Source: an uncultured Lachnospiraceae bacterium (GTDB lineage Bacteria; Bacillota; Clostridia; Lachnospirales; Lachnospiraceae). From it: DNA of 64,000 nt. The first letter of the stretch is position 1; each line of letters opens with the position of its first letter. The notes under the pieces were generated by a model. That model ran no database searches and was not told where the DNA came from. It saw only the letters and a list, made by a program, of their open reading frames with translations. Below are positions 6,654-16,428 of the stretch, one piece after another. A program made the position numbers and the translations under genes. The DNA is taken from NCBI GenBank assembly GCA_910586705.1, contig CAJUJK010000010.1, positions 1-64,000 on the forward strand, given 5' to 3'.

Positions 6654-7988
6654 TTACAATTTGCATGTAGAAAGTTTGTGCCTGAGAAAATGCAGGCAGG
6701 AAGCTAAGTTAAGAAACAACGCACCAGCCCACGCCGCCCCTTCCGCATAGATTGCCGCCGTAAAGCCAAACACCGGCAGCCCGAAGAAAATAACGCCTAT
6801 GCGGAACGCCATCTCCACGATGCCCGAGCACATGGGAACGGCGGGTTTTCCCATCCCCTGCACACAGCTTCTGGACACGAAAAGGAGATTGAGCAGGACG
6901 AGAAATACCGCAAGAAATTTCAGAAAAAGGGCAGTATATCCGGCTGCTTCCCGCCCGGCAAGCATCAGTCCCGCCAACGGCTCAGAAAAGAAAAACAGAA
7001 TCGTGCCAAGAATCAGTGATGAGACCAGCGCCATGATGCCCGCGGCTCTCATTCCACCGCAAATCCTCCCCAATTCCCCGGCTCCGAAATTCTGCCCGGT
7101 AAATGCAGACACGGCAAAGCCAAGCGTAATTCCCGGCAGCATGAAAAGATTCACATACTTATTGCAGGCAGAATAGGCGGAAGTATATGCGACACCATAA
7201 CCGTTGATACAGCCCTGCACAAAGATACACCCCACGGAAGTAACGGCATTCATAAGCGCCATTGGCACACCATTTCTGAGTAGTTCCCACTCCAGTTTCC
7301 GATCACAAATAAAATCACATTTTCCCAGACGAAACTCCTCCATTTTATATAATCTGCCGCCACAAATTGCCACGGATACAAACTGCGCCAGAACCGTTGC
7401 CAAAGCCGGTCCCGCAACGCCGGTATCAAGCACATAGAGAAACAACAAATCCAACCCAATGTTCACGCCGGAAGCGACGGCGATCGCAAGCAGAGGCGTT
7501 CTGCTGTCCCCGACTGCCCTTAAGACAGCCGAAAGCAAATTATAAAATATTGTGATTGCCAGACCGCCGAAACACACGTATCCATAAGATAAACAGTCCT
7601 TTATAAGCGTCTGTCCCGTCTGCATGAGATGCAAAACAGGGTGCAGACACCATAATCCGATGCCTGTCAGAATCAGTGCTGACAGCGCACATAATTTCAC
7701 GGAGGATGCCGCCGCCCTGCGCAGAGCTTCATAATCTTTTTCTCCGTATACCTGCGATATGACAACAGAAAAACCGTTTGTCACGCCCATGACAAAACCT
7801 GTGACAAAAAAGGAAAACGTCGTAAAATTCCCGACCGCGGCCACGGCTGTATCACCCAACCCTTTTCCGATAATGACCATATCCGCAAAGGAATAAAACT
7901 GCTGTAAGATATTGGCAAGCAGCATGGAAAAGAAAAAGGATAAAAGGGATTGCGCTATTGGTCCTTTGGTAAAATCCTTTTGCTTCAT
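6654..7988 (-). CDS. MATE family multidrug/cation antiporter
   Basis: A 444-residue integral membrane protein with twelve predicted helices in two homologous halves, the MATE architecture. Typical marks are the N-terminal FTKGPIAQSLLSFFFSMLLANILQQFYSFADM segment and, in the second half, GVPMALMNAVTSVG. MATE proteins of this DinF/NorM-like type expel cationic compounds in exchange for sodium or protons at the cytoplasmic membrane. The ATG at 7988 has GGAG 10 bases upstream and is preferred to the ATG 33 bases earlier. It is transcribed divergently from an AraC-type regulator, which is the likely controller. The substrate is unknown. Confidence 0.88.
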   Translation of the reverse strand: MKQKDFTKGPIAQSLLSFFFSMLLANILQQFYSFADMVIIGKGLGDTAVAAVGNFTTFSFFVTGFVMGVTNGFSVVISQVYGEKDYEALRRAAASSVKLCALSALILTGIGLWCLHPVLHLMQTGQTLIKDCLSYGYVCFGGLAITIFYNLLSAVLRAVGDSRTPLLAIAVASGVNIGLDLLFLYVLDTGVAGPALATVLAQFVSVAICGGRLYKMEEFRLGKCDFICDRKLEWELLRNGVPMALMNAVTSVGCIFVQGCINGYGVAYTSAYSACNKYVNLFMLPGITLGFAVSAFTGQNFGAGELGRICGGMRAAGIMALVSSLILGTILFFFSEPLAGLMLAGREAAGYTALFLKFLAVFLVLLNLLFVSRSCVQGMGKPAVPMCSGIVEMAFRIGVIFFGLPVFGFTAAIYAEGAAWAGALFLNLASCLHFLRHKLSTCKL

Positions 7989-8038
7989 TCTGTGATTCTC
8001 CTTCCGTAACCTTTTTATCATATGCGGATCAGAAGTTA

Positions 8039-8066
8039 TATCAAATCATTCGCTATTTTATCAAAT
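8039..8066. promoter_or_regulatory. Spaced TATCAAAT repeats between MATE and AraC genes
   Basis: TATCAAAT occurs at 8039-8046 and 8059-8066, 20 bp start to start, that is two helical turns on the same face. This is the geometry of AraC-family half-sites in a divergent control region. Confidence 0.5.
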
Positions 8067-8140
8067 TTATGGTATTCTATGGACAGTGATAATAACCGTA
8101 AATTTTCGGCGCACTGTGCGGAAAGACAAAAGGAAATTCC

Positions 8141-8860
8141 ATGAAAATCAGAAAAGAACTCAACAGACAATTATATAGGCAGAAGGCATACGGCTACGAA
8201 AAAAAGCCTCACTATTTTGACGAAACGGTGTTGAACGCAATCCTTGGCGGGGATGTCGAAACATTGAAATCCCTAACTGCATCCGGCGCGGTGTCGCTGT
8301 CTGCCGGAATGCGCATTTTGACAAAAAATGAATTAAAAAACGGGAAATACCACTTCGTGATCGCGGCGGCATTTCTTGCGGAATCCGGCATAGGCGCGGG
8401 GCTCAGCCACGACGAATCTTACACGATCGCCGATATTTACAGCCGGAAAGCGGACAGAGCCGCCACTTGCGGCGATCTGCAGGTTTTGCTGAAAGATATG
8501 TGTCTGGACTTCGCAAAGCGAATCCGGGAAATTGAAAAGGAAAACGTGGTATCAGCGCACATCCGAGCATGTATCGACCATATTTATGAGGATCTGGGCG
8601 CGGACTTGTCCGTGAAAGAGCTTGCCGATCTGACAAATCTAAACGTTTCCTATCTCTGCAAACTGTTTAAGCAGGAAACCGGGAAGACAATCAAAGAATA
8701 CGTTACCGCGGCAAAAATGGACACAGCCCAGAATCTGCTGAAATACAGCGATCTGAGCTGTTCCGAAATTGCCGCGTCGCTCGGGTACTGCTCCCAGAGC
8801 GCGTTTACCTATGCTTTCCGCCTATTTACCGGGACGACGCCGGGAAAATACCGTGATTAA
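8141..8860 (+). CDS. AraC family transcriptional regulator
   Basis: A 239-residue protein. The C-terminal 100 residues form the two helix-turn-helix AraC domain: the first helix pair is LSVKELADLTNLNVSYLCKLFKQETG, the second CSEIAASLGYCSQSAFTYAFRLFTGTTPGKYRD. The N-terminal 130 residues are short for a cupin and do not match a sensor domain I recognise. AAAGGAAATTCC precedes the ATG. It is divergent from the MATE pump across a 150-base region with two phased repeats, so it probably controls the pump. Confidence 0.88.
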   Translation: MKIRKELNRQLYRQKAYGYEKKPHYFDETVLNAILGGDVETLKSLTASGAVSLSAGMRILTKNELKNGKYHFVIAAAFLAESGIGAGLSHDESYTIADIYSRKADRAATCGDLQVLLKDMCLDFAKRIREIEKENVVSAHIRACIDHIYEDLGADLSVKELADLTNLNVSYLCKLFKQETGKTIKEYVTAAKMDTAQNLLKYSDLSCSEIAASLGYCSQSAFTYAFRLFTGTTPGKYRD

Positions 8861-8872
8861 TCTTCCTACAAA

Positions 8873-8897
8873 GAAAGCGGGACTGCCGCCCGCTTTC
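8873..8897. terminator. Bidirectional terminator between AraC and galE
   Basis: GAAAGCGGG (8873-8881) and CCCGCTTTC (8889-8897) are perfect 9-bp arms with a 7-base loop in the 57-base gap between the two convergent genes. A short T run follows on the minus strand, so it serves galE best. Confidence 0.75.
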
Positions 8898-8917
8898 CGT
8901 TACAATGCAATATTTTT

Positions 8918-9934
8918 TCAGTCCTCATACCCGTTCGGGTTATTGCTCTGCCATCTCCATGAATCCGCACACATCTCCTTGATGCCGTACTGCGCCTCCC
9001 AGCCGAGCTCCCTCTTCGCCTTGTCCGCGTTGGAGTAGCAGGTTGCAATATCGCCCGCTCTTCTCTCCTTGATCACATAAGGGATCTTCACGCCGGTCGC
9101 CTCCTCGAAATTCTTCACGATATCAAGCACGCTGTAGCCCACGCCGGTTCCCAGATTGTAGATACACAGTCCCGCTTTTTCCTCGATCTTTTTCAACGCT
9201 TTCACGTGACCGACCGCCAGATCAACCACATGGATGTAGTCGCGCACACCCGTACCGTCCGGCGTGTCGTAATCGTTGCCGAAAACGCCCAGCTCTTTCA
9301 GCTTGCCCACCGCTACCTGTGTGATGTAAGGCATCAGGTTGTTGGGAATGCCGTTGGGGTTCTCGCCCATGGTGCCGCTCTTGTGTGCGCCGATGGGATT
9401 GAAATAACGGAGCAGGATCACATTCCACTCGGGATCCGCTTTCTGGATATCCATGAGAATCTGCTCCAGCATGGATTTTGTCCAGCCGTAAGGGTTGGTG
9501 CACTGTCCTTTCGGGCACTCCTCCGTGATCGGAATCATCGCCGGATCGCCGTAAACCGTCGCCGATGAAGAGAAAATGATATTCTTCACATTGTGCTTTC
9601 TCATCACATCCACCAGCGTCAATGTGCCGGCGATATTGTTCTCGTAATATTCCCAAGGCTTCTGCACGGACTCACCCACCGCCTTAAGCCCTGCGAAATG
9701 GATGCAGGAGTCAATCTGCTCTTTCGCGAATACCTGCTCCAGTGCGTCCCTGTCCAGAATGTCCGCCTTATAAAATTTCACGGGCTTTCCCGTAATCTTC
9801 TCTACCCTGTCAAGAGACTTTTCACTGGAATTTGCCAGATTGTCCACTACCACCACATCATAGCCCGCGTTCTGTAATTCCACTACCGTGTGGGAACCGA
9901 TATACCCCGCACCGCCTGTCACCAAAATTGCCAT
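8918..9934 (-). CDS. galE: UDP-glucose 4-epimerase
   Basis: A 338-residue extended short-chain dehydrogenase. The NAD-binding glycine motif GGAGYIG is at residues 7-13, the catalytic serine region FSSSATVYG at 121-129, and the YxxxK pair is Tyr149/Lys153. The length and the sugar-nucleotide-binding segment NLMPYI fit bacterial GalE. It interconverts UDP-glucose and UDP-galactose in the cytoplasm for galactose use and cell-surface sugars. A separate UDP-sugar pyrophosphorylase gene lies 124 bases upstream on the same strand, giving a small sugar-nucleotide cluster. Confidence 0.95.
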   Translation of the reverse strand: MAILVTGGAGYIGSHTVVELQNAGYDVVVVDNLANSSEKSLDRVEKITGKPVKFYKADILDRDALEQVFAKEQIDSCIHFAGLKAVGESVQKPWEYYENNIAGTLTLVDVMRKHNVKNIIFSSSATVYGDPAMIPITEECPKGQCTNPYGWTKSMLEQILMDIQKADPEWNVILLRYFNPIGAHKSGTMGENPNGIPNNLMPYITQVAVGKLKELGVFGNDYDTPDGTGVRDYIHVVDLAVGHVKALKKIEEKAGLCIYNLGTGVGYSVLDIVKNFEEATGVKIPYVIKERRAGDIATCYSNADKAKRELGWEAQYGIKEMCADSWRWQSNNPNGYED

Positions 9935-9990
9935 AACCGCACCCTGCCTTTCTTTTCGGAAACTGTGTTTTTTGTTCTTAAGGTGATTCC

Positions 9991-10025
9991 AGTCTATACT
10001 GTTTTACCTGTATATTCAATACAGG
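9991..10025 (-). promoter_or_regulatory. Promoter and dyad operator of galE
   Basis: On the minus strand TTGAAT (10014-10019) and TAGACT (9991-9996) lie 17 bases apart. CCTGTAT (10007-10013) and ATACAGG (10019-10025) form a perfect dyad covering the -35 box, a likely repressor site. Confidence 0.5.
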
Positions 10026-10058
10026 AATGTTATTTAAACCTGTCATTTTGTTAACATC

Positions 10059-11285
10059 CTACAACTCAATCCCATTCTCCTTACACAGTTCCCGCGCGCT
10101 CTCCACCGAGTCAATCCCCGTCTTATTCTTGATGGGCGCAAACTCCTTATTCCGAACCACCTCGTAGGGCAGACAGGAATCCAGCTCATGGATCATGTCG
10201 AGCACAAGCTGCTCAAACTTGTAGCCGTTTGGCGCCTCGGGCTTCACCAGCTCTCCCTTTTCATCCAGATAAGGAATCTTCTTCTCCACGATATGAAGCG
10301 GGAGTTTCCGCGCCACAATCTCCTCCAAGTCTTTTACCCGGAACAGATAGTTTAAGATTACGCCGAAATGATAAGCCGGCGTGCCGTCCACGAGCTTCGC
10401 CTCCATCAGCTCCGGCGTCATATCATAATATTCCACGATGGACGGTCTGCCATCCTCCAGACACATCGCGCCCACCTTCTCGTCCGGCGCGTTCTTCGCC
10501 ACCACCTTCGCGCCCACCGCGCTGTCCGTGGCAATCGTCGCCCCAACGAAACAGGGGTCGGCAATGCGCTGCAGCACATTGTCCACGGCAAACACATTGA
10601 GCCACTCCACACCTGCCTGCCGCATTTTCTCCGCCACGCCCCATTTCATCATGGATAAAAACCAGCCGCCGTTGCCGTTGGGGGAGGTGGACATTTTGTT
10701 CTTTGCTTCCATATATACCTTCCCCGTATAATCGGACGCCGGAGCCATATCCTGCATGAAAAAGGTCACATAATCCGCATTGTAGCCGAAAAACTTCTTT
10801 TCCTCAAAAAAACTGACAGTAGCGTCATGGTTTTTATCGCTGGTCATCACATAGAGGGGAATCCACGCGCCCGCCTGATGCACCACGTCCATCAGATTTT
10901 CGACAAGACGCTGGAAGATAAAGACGTCCTTTGTCAATCCGATATTGTAAACGCCCTTGGGCGCGTCTGAGCCAAGTCTGGTGCCCATGCCGCCCGCAAG
11001 CAGCACCGCGCCTACCTTGCCCGCCCGGATCGCCTCCAGACCTGCTTTTGTGTATTCTTCCTTTTTCTTCGCAATCTCGGGAAGCTGCATGACCGCAATC
11101 GGCTCAATCTTCCCTCTGGGATTTAAGGTTTCCTTCTTTTCGCACAGCGACAGCACGTCAAAATCCGTCTGCTCGATCTGGGTAAGCAGCGCCTCCCTCT
11201 CTTCCTCCCCCAGTTCATCATAGTATTTCAGCACATGAAGCTGCCCGTATTTCTCCAGTTTTTTGTATGCCTCCTGATAGTTCAT
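10059..11285 (-). CDS. UTP-glucose-1-phosphate or UDP-N-acetylhexosamine uridylyltransferase, UDPGP family
   Basis: A 408-residue protein of the eukaryotic-like UDPGP family rather than the GalU family. The nucleotide-binding loop LAGGMGTRLGSDAPKG is at residues 96-111, and the family blocks FQRLVENLMDV, PLYVMTSDKNH and GNGGWFLSM follow. It makes a UDP-sugar from UTP and a sugar 1-phosphate in the cytoplasm. Some bacterial members act on glucose or galactose 1-phosphate, others on N-acetylglucosamine 1-phosphate, and the choice cannot be made here. GalE downstream favours glucose or galactose. GAGG stands 5 bases before the ATG. Confidence 0.85.
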   Translation of the reverse strand: MNYQEAYKKLEKYGQLHVLKYYDELGEEEREALLTQIEQTDFDVLSLCEKKETLNPRGKIEPIAVMQLPEIAKKKEEYTKAGLEAIRAGKVGAVLLAGGMGTRLGSDAPKGVYNIGLTKDVFIFQRLVENLMDVVHQAGAWIPLYVMTSDKNHDATVSFFEEKKFFGYNADYVTFFMQDMAPASDYTGKVYMEAKNKMSTSPNGNGGWFLSMMKWGVAEKMRQAGVEWLNVFAVDNVLQRIADPCFVGATIATDSAVGAKVVAKNAPDEKVGAMCLEDGRPSIVEYYDMTPELMEAKLVDGTPAYHFGVILNYLFRVKDLEEIVARKLPLHIVEKKIPYLDEKGELVKPEAPNGYKFEQLVLDMIHELDSCLPYEVVRNKEFAPIKNKTGIDSVESARELCKENGIEL

Positions 11286-11457
11286 GACGTCCTCTTTTCC
11301 CGCGCCCGCTTTCTTTTGGGATTTCCGTGTCCGATGCGCGACGACACGGCTCCCCTGCCAGTATTTCTCTTTTTCCCCATTCTAACACGAGGCGGCGGCA
11401 GACTCAATCCGAAAATCTAATACACCACCTTTTATGGAAGCAAATAAGGATTTCCTA

Positions 11458-14400
11458 TTACAGATACAGCACATAATCCTGCATTTCTTTCCTAAATCCT
11501 GCATGACGCATGGCTTCTGCCGCTGCATCAGGATATTCTTTCACCACGATCCGTTTCCTATCCGAAAAAATACTGCCCTGCCTGAATTTCTCCACAAACA
11601 ACCGCAGGCACTCCTCCTGCAATTCCTCCTCCCAGACCCGCAGAATCTTTCCCTGCCGCTCCATCACGGCAACCGGCAGCCCGCCGTAACAGACAACCGC
11701 CGTTCCCGGCACATTGATAAAGCTGCGCCCCTCCTTATGCGGCAATACCTTACCCCAGCACTGCGCCGGATCCGCCGCGTTGATCCAGACCAGTTCTTTC
11801 TGCGGCGCCTGCAGTCTGCGCACCACGCTCTCATAATCTTTTCCCAAAATAAACTGTGCGCCGGAAAGATCTTTCACAAAATACCCCCGCCTTGCCTGAC
11901 CCGTATATTCCCATACGCGAAGCACCGACAGCGCCTCCTGCCATGACAGCCCGCAGGCAGCCGCCGTCTCTTTGCTGAGAATGGGACTGACTTGGAAGCA
12001 GGCTTTCAGCTTATCCTCGATGGTTTTCTCCCGCACAGGTCTGACAATGTCCCACCTTCCCGTCTGCAGTGCCTTTACGCGCAGATTGACACGCTGTCTT
12101 GCCACCGCTTTTTTCGTCTTTTCGCGGTCAATCCACTGCCGCACCGGCAGAAAACTGTCCGCATAGACAAGACCCTTTTCCATCAGAGAAAGCAAAATAT
12201 CATAGGGAGACCTGTCAGGTAACAGGTTATTTAACGACTGCATAAAGCAGGCGCCGCGCCTAACCACCGCTTCATAGATGACGCGTTCTTCCTCCGTCAG
12301 CTCCTCCCCTGTCAAATCCTCCTGCGGACTGCCCGCCTCCCAGTCAACATCCGACTGAAAATCGAAGCGCAGACCGTCCTTCTCCTCCATATGCCAGAAC
12401 AACTCGCCCTCCGCCAGATAAGCATCCAGCAGGGAAGGTTTGTAATTTCTCACATGACCGGGCAGCAAAATCTTTTCCCAGAAGGCGGCGGGAAACGACA
12501 TCCCTGCGTACTGTCTGAGCGTATCCCGCAGGCATTCCACAGGCGGCGCGCCGGATTCCAGTCTCGACAGCATAAGAGCCGCATAATTTTCAGCCGGGCA
12601 GGTCTGTATCTCTTCCCGTCGATTTTTCAACGTCCGCACTCTGGCGCGCTTATATAACTCCCCGTGGTAATATCTGCCATCCTGTTTGACTGCCGCCTGC
12701 TGCCGACACAATTCTTCCAGAATTTCCTCCGCCAATGCCGCAGACCACCCATAGCGCTCCGCCGTCTGTTCGGCGTCCGCCGCACCCCTGTAACGCAGCA
12801 TCCGCCTGACAATGTGAAGCTGTGTTTCTAAAACCTGTCCGCCTTCCTGCTCCGCCGTTTGCCGTCCCGCAGTTTCTTCCGTCTGCCTGCTGCCAGAACC
12901 CGGGCAATCCTGCAATGCCGCTTTTGCCACTTCCGTCTCACGCAGCGCTGCATCATACTCCGCCTCCTGCTCCGCGGCAATCCACAACCCCTGCTCCAAA
13001 TACAGCACTCTGCCTTCCTTTGCCAGACTGTCCAGCCATTCCACCGGGATATCCAGTTCCCCCGCCGCCAGATCGCCTTCGGCCATAAGAAGGGAATGCA
13101 GCTGTTTCTCGTCTTTGGGCAGGCGGTTTCTCTCCTGCACCTCTGAAAGTTCTCGGTCCCCCGGTCGAATCAGATGCTTTTCCTTTGTTAAAGCCTCCTC
13201 CACCGCACCGTGAATTCCCCGCGGCGTGGGCGCATAGTCATACATCACCGCCGCTTCCTGACTCCACTGCAGAGGCAGCGACATGGGGGACGGTATGTCC
13301 GTATAAATTTCCCGCACCTTGACCGCACCGCTGCGGATATCATAGAGAAGCGTCTGCACCCCTTCCGCGTCCCACAGCTCCTGCATACACTCCCGCCTTG
13401 TCTCCCGGATCAGCGGGTGCTCCTTCTCCCTGACCAACCGCTCCAGCATTTCCGCACTCTTTAATCTCTGCATCCACAGGGGCTGCCTGCCGTTTTTCCG
13501 CACGCCCATCATCAAAGCCCTGCCGCTGTTGTAGCGAAACGCCATATTAAACAGGGGTGTGGCGGGCAGTAAGATTTCCAGCTTCCGCAGGCACGCATCC
13601 GCATCCACTCTCTGCAGCAGTCCCTCGGGCAGCTTCTGATCGCCATAGGAATAGAGCAGAAAGCCGTCCTCCTCGTCCACACTGCCGATCTCCATCTGCA
13701 ATTCTTCTCTGGCTGTCTGCGCCGCAAGCAGGGACAGGGGCGCATTGATCCGCCTGCCAAAGACAGAGTGCACCATCATCTGGCTGTTTCCCACCGTATC
13801 CTTAAAGTGTTCCACAATGATCGTCTCATAATCCGGCAGGCTGCCTGCCGCCTTAATCTGACGCTCCAGATAGCCGGACGCCAAGGACACCGCCGTCTCG
13901 TCAAGCCCTAATTCGCCAAGCGCCTCCTGTAATCTGTCCTCCTCGTAAGCGCCCTGCAGCGAACGAAAAATACGCCCAAACGCTTCCCCCGTCCGCTTGT
14001 CCCTCCCTTTGATCTCCCCATGCCAAAAAGGAAGCCTCGCGCCTTCCATCTTTGCCTGCGTCACCGTCACGGTGTCGCGGCTGATATTCGTAATCTTCCA
14101 CGCAAAAGAACCGAGGATAAATCGATCCCCTCTTTGGGACTCATAGATAAATTCCTCATCCACCTCGCCCAGCCTGACTCCTTCCTCGTTCTTTACCGTA
14201 TATAATCCTTTGTCGGGAATCGTTCCGCCCGCCGACACGGCTAACATCCTGCTGTAGCCGTCTCCCTCCACCTTCTCATGGATCCTGTCATAAAGGATCC
14301 TCGGCCGCACGGGAATATCCCTCTCATGCTCATAATCTCCCGCCAACATGGAAAGGACCGCCTTCACATCCTCTCTGGTGATCTTGCAAAAAGACCATGC

Positions 14401-15675
14401 GCGGGGCAGAATTTCCATCACCTCATCGATCTCATAACTCCGAAATGCTGCCATGGACACCAGATGCTGCGCCAGCACATCCAGACACTGTGTGGGTGGT
14501 TTGACGTGTTCCACGCCACCTTCCCTTGCAAGCTGCGCCGTCATGCCGCAGGACACACACTCCGCGGCCATTCTGGGAAACAGATACATCACGCTGACGC
14601 GGCCCGGGTTATGACCTGCACGCCCCAGCCGCTGCATCGTTCCCGAAATCGTGCGGGGACAGCCCACCTGCAGTACCTGATCGATCTCTCCCACATCGAT
14701 TCCCAGTTCCATAGAAGATGTGGCACACAGCAGTCTCAGCTTCCCGTCCCGCAACTGTAATTCCGTCTCCATTCGCTGCTCTTTGGAAAGGCTTCCGTGG
14801 TGTACCCTGGCAAATCCGTCTCCGCCCAGTTGGTTTACATAATACGCAAGTTTCTCCGCATATCTCCTTCCCTCCACAAAGGCAATCACGCTGCGGCTGC
14901 CTTGACAGTACTGATAGACCAGCTTCCCCAACTCCTCCCACACAGGATCCTTTCGGGGACCCTTGGTCGCATCCGGATAGGGGCTTAAAATTTCCAGCCG
15001 CACCTGTTTTTTCATGTTTGGCGCAATGATTTTTACCTCCTCGGGCGCCAGATACTGCGCCGCTATCTCCAACGGCTCTATGGTGGCGGACAGTCCGATG
15101 CGCTGCAGGGGTTTTCCGCACAGATGATCCAGCCTTGCCAGAGAAAGCATCAAATGCGCGCCCCTTTTTGTATCGATCAGAGCGTGCAGCTCGTCGATAA
15201 TCACCGCACCGGCTGTCGCCAGCACGTTCTGCCCCGTCTTGCTGGTGAGCATCAGATACAGAGATTCCGGCGTGATGATCAGAATATGCGGCGGTTTTCT
15301 GACCATTCTCTGCCTGTCCCGCTGGGAAGTATCTCCCGTGCGGATTCCCACCGATATGATTTCCTGCGCACCAATCCCCTCTAAGGGACGCTTTAGGTTC
15401 TCCCGGATATCCGCCGCCAAAGACTTGAGCGGAGAAACATAGATGAGCTGTAATTCCTGCGGCAGCATCCCGGCTGTCGCCTGTCGCTTCATCCGCTCCA
15501 GAAACACAAAGAAAGCCGACAAGGTTTTCCCCGTACCCGTGGGCGCGGAAATCAGCGCATGGCTTCCCTCCGCGATGACAGGCCAGCTTTCCTTCTGTAC
15601 GGGAGTAGGCTCCCCCAGCGTATCGGCAAACCAGTCTGCCGTCTGCTTTTCAAACAAAGTTAACACATTTCCCAT
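11458..15675 (-). CDS. Lhr-type DEAD/DEAH helicase, very long
   Basis: A 1405-residue superfamily 2 helicase. Motif I is APTGTGKT (44-51), motif II DELH (in VIIDELHAL), motif III SAT, and motif VI QRLGRAGHNPGR. The first 870 residues make up the Lhr core: two RecA domains, a winged helix and the Lhr-specific beta domain. The remaining 500 residues form a long C-terminal extension with winged-helix-like repeats (EERVIYEAVVRRGACFMQSLNNLL and KETAAACGLSWQEALSVLRVWEYTG). Lhr proteins are 3'-5' DNA translocases linked to DNA repair. The length matches the full-length Lhr of other bacteria. AAGGG precedes the ATG, and no partner gene is adjacent. Confidence 0.88.
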   Translation of the reverse strand: MGNVLTLFEKQTADWFADTLGEPTPVQKESWPVIAEGSHALISAPTGTGKTLSAFFVFLERMKRQATAGMLPQELQLIYVSPLKSLAADIRENLKRPLEGIGAQEIISVGIRTGDTSQRDRQRMVRKPPHILIITPESLYLMLTSKTGQNVLATAGAVIIDELHALIDTKRGAHLMLSLARLDHLCGKPLQRIGLSATIEPLEIAAQYLAPEEVKIIAPNMKKQVRLEILSPYPDATKGPRKDPVWEELGKLVYQYCQGSRSVIAFVEGRRYAEKLAYYVNQLGGDGFARVHHGSLSKEQRMETELQLRDGKLRLLCATSSMELGIDVGEIDQVLQVGCPRTISGTMQRLGRAGHNPGRVSVMYLFPRMAAECVSCGMTAQLAREGGVEHVKPPTQCLDVLAQHLVSMAAFRSYEIDEVMEILPRAWSFCKITREDVKAVLSMLAGDYEHERDIPVRPRILYDRIHEKVEGDGYSRMLAVSAGGTIPDKGLYTVKNEEGVRLGEVDEEFIYESQRGDRFILGSFAWKITNISRDTVTVTQAKMEGARLPFWHGEIKGRDKRTGEAFGRIFRSLQGAYEEDRLQEALGELGLDETAVSLASGYLERQIKAAGSLPDYETIIVEHFKDTVGNSQMMVHSVFGRRINAPLSLLAAQTAREELQMEIGSVDEEDGFLLYSYGDQKLPEGLLQRVDADACLRKLEILLPATPLFNMAFRYNSGRALMMGVRKNGRQPLWMQRLKSAEMLERLVREKEHPLIRETRRECMQELWDAEGVQTLLYDIRSGAVKVREIYTDIPSPMSLPLQWSQEAAVMYDYAPTPRGIHGAVEEALTKEKHLIRPGDRELSEVQERNRLPKDEKQLHSLLMAEGDLAAGELDIPVEWLDSLAKEGRVLYLEQGLWIAAEQEAEYDAALRETEVAKAALQDCPGSGSRQTEETAGRQTAEQEGGQVLETQLHIVRRMLRYRGAADAEQTAERYGWSAALAEEILEELCRQQAAVKQDGRYYHGELYKRARVRTLKNRREEIQTCPAENYAALMLSRLESGAPPVECLRDTLRQYAGMSFPAAFWEKILLPGHVRNYKPSLLDAYLAEGELFWHMEEKDGLRFDFQSDVDWEAGSPQEDLTGEELTEEERVIYEAVVRRGACFMQSLNNLLPDRSPYDILLSLMEKGLVYADSFLPVRQWIDREKTKKAVARQRVNLRVKALQTGRWDIVRPVREKTIEDKLKACFQVSPILSKETAAACGLSWQEALSVLRVWEYTGQARRGYFVKDLSGAQFILGKDYESVVRRLQAPQKELVWINAADPAQCWGKVLPHKEGRSFINVPGTAVVCYGGLPVAVMERQGKILRVWEEELQEECLRLFVEKFRQGSIFSDRKRIVVKEYPDAAAEAMRHAGFRKEMQDYVLYL

Positions 15676-15788
15676 AATACCCTTCTTTCCAAATCTGTCT
15701 GATTATTTCATTGTACACATCCAAAACCAAGCCTGCAATATCTCACTCCAACGTTTTTTAACCGCTATTCTCATCGCCCAAGACAGCA

Positions 15789-15817
15789 TTGTGACCCCGC
15801 CGGTTATATGATACAAT
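15789..15817 (+). promoter_or_regulatory. Promoter of the GNAT/lipoprotein pair
   Basis: TTGTGA (15789-15794) and TACAAT (15812-15817) with a 17-base spacer, 27 bases before the GNAT start codon. Confidence 0.6.
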
Positions 15818-15844
15818 TTAAAAAACATTTCATGGAGGTGCCCT

Positions 15845-16411
15845 ATGAGTATTTACGAGTTCTGTCCTACGCTTGAAAGCGATAAATTTGTGCTGCGGCT
15901 ATTTCAAGAGGAAGACTGCGACGATCTTTTAAAAGTTTACAGCGACAAAAACGCCCTGCCGTTTTTTAACAGCGATAACTGCGACGGCGACAATTTTTAT
16001 TACGCGACAAAGGAACGGATGGCGGAAGCGCTTGCTTTTTGGAAATCCTCCTATCAAAACGGCTGGTTCGCAAGGCTCTCCATTATTGACAAAGCGTCCT
16101 CGACGGTAATCGGAACCGTTGAACTGTGTTTAAGAGTTTCCGAAGATGTCTATCATAATATGGGAATCCTGCGGATCGACGTTCGCAGCGACTATGAAAA
16201 GGAAGACGCGCTGTACGACATTACAACACTGATCACGCCGCATCTTCCAGAAATGCTGAACTGCAACGGCATCATTACCAAAGTTCCCATCTATGCGGTG
16301 GAACGAGCAAAAGCCATGCAGAAAGCAGGGTATACCAAGTCAGCACAATATCTGGTCGGGAAAACAGGTTACGCGTATGACGGTTACTGGACATACAAAA
16401 CAACGAACTAA
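15845..16411 (+). CDS. GNAT family N-acetyltransferase
   Basis: A 188-residue protein with a RimJ/RimL-like start (LESDKFVLRLFQEEDCDDLLKVY) and a GNAT core: the strand pair around GTVELCLRV and the helix before ITKVPIYAVERAKAMQKAGYTK, equivalent to the N-x-x-x-x-x-x-x-G-F end of the fold. The acetyl-CoA loop is not a classic RxxGxG/A, so cofactor use is less certain. GGAGGTGCCCT precedes the ATG. It lies 17 bases upstream of a lipoprotein gene. The substrate is unknown; a small molecule or protein amine is possible. Confidence 0.72.
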   Translation: MSIYEFCPTLESDKFVLRLFQEEDCDDLLKVYSDKNALPFFNSDNCDGDNFYYATKERMAEALAFWKSSYQNGWFARLSIIDKASSTVIGTVELCLRVSEDVYHNMGILRIDVRSDYEKEDALYDITTLITPHLPEMLNCNGIITKVPIYAVERAKAMQKAGYTKSAQYLVGKTGYAYDGYWTYKTTN

Positions 16412-16428
16412 GAAAAGAGGACCACAAC

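Noticed and set aside
10229..11223. Several plus-strand open frames of 60-125 codons
   Set aside because: They lie opposite the uridylyltransferase gene, have no ribosome sites and encode Arg/Pro/Ser-rich antisense-like sequence.
12391..15811. Many plus-strand frames up to 160 codons
   Set aside because: All are shadows of the Lhr-like helicase on the other strand with low-complexity composition.
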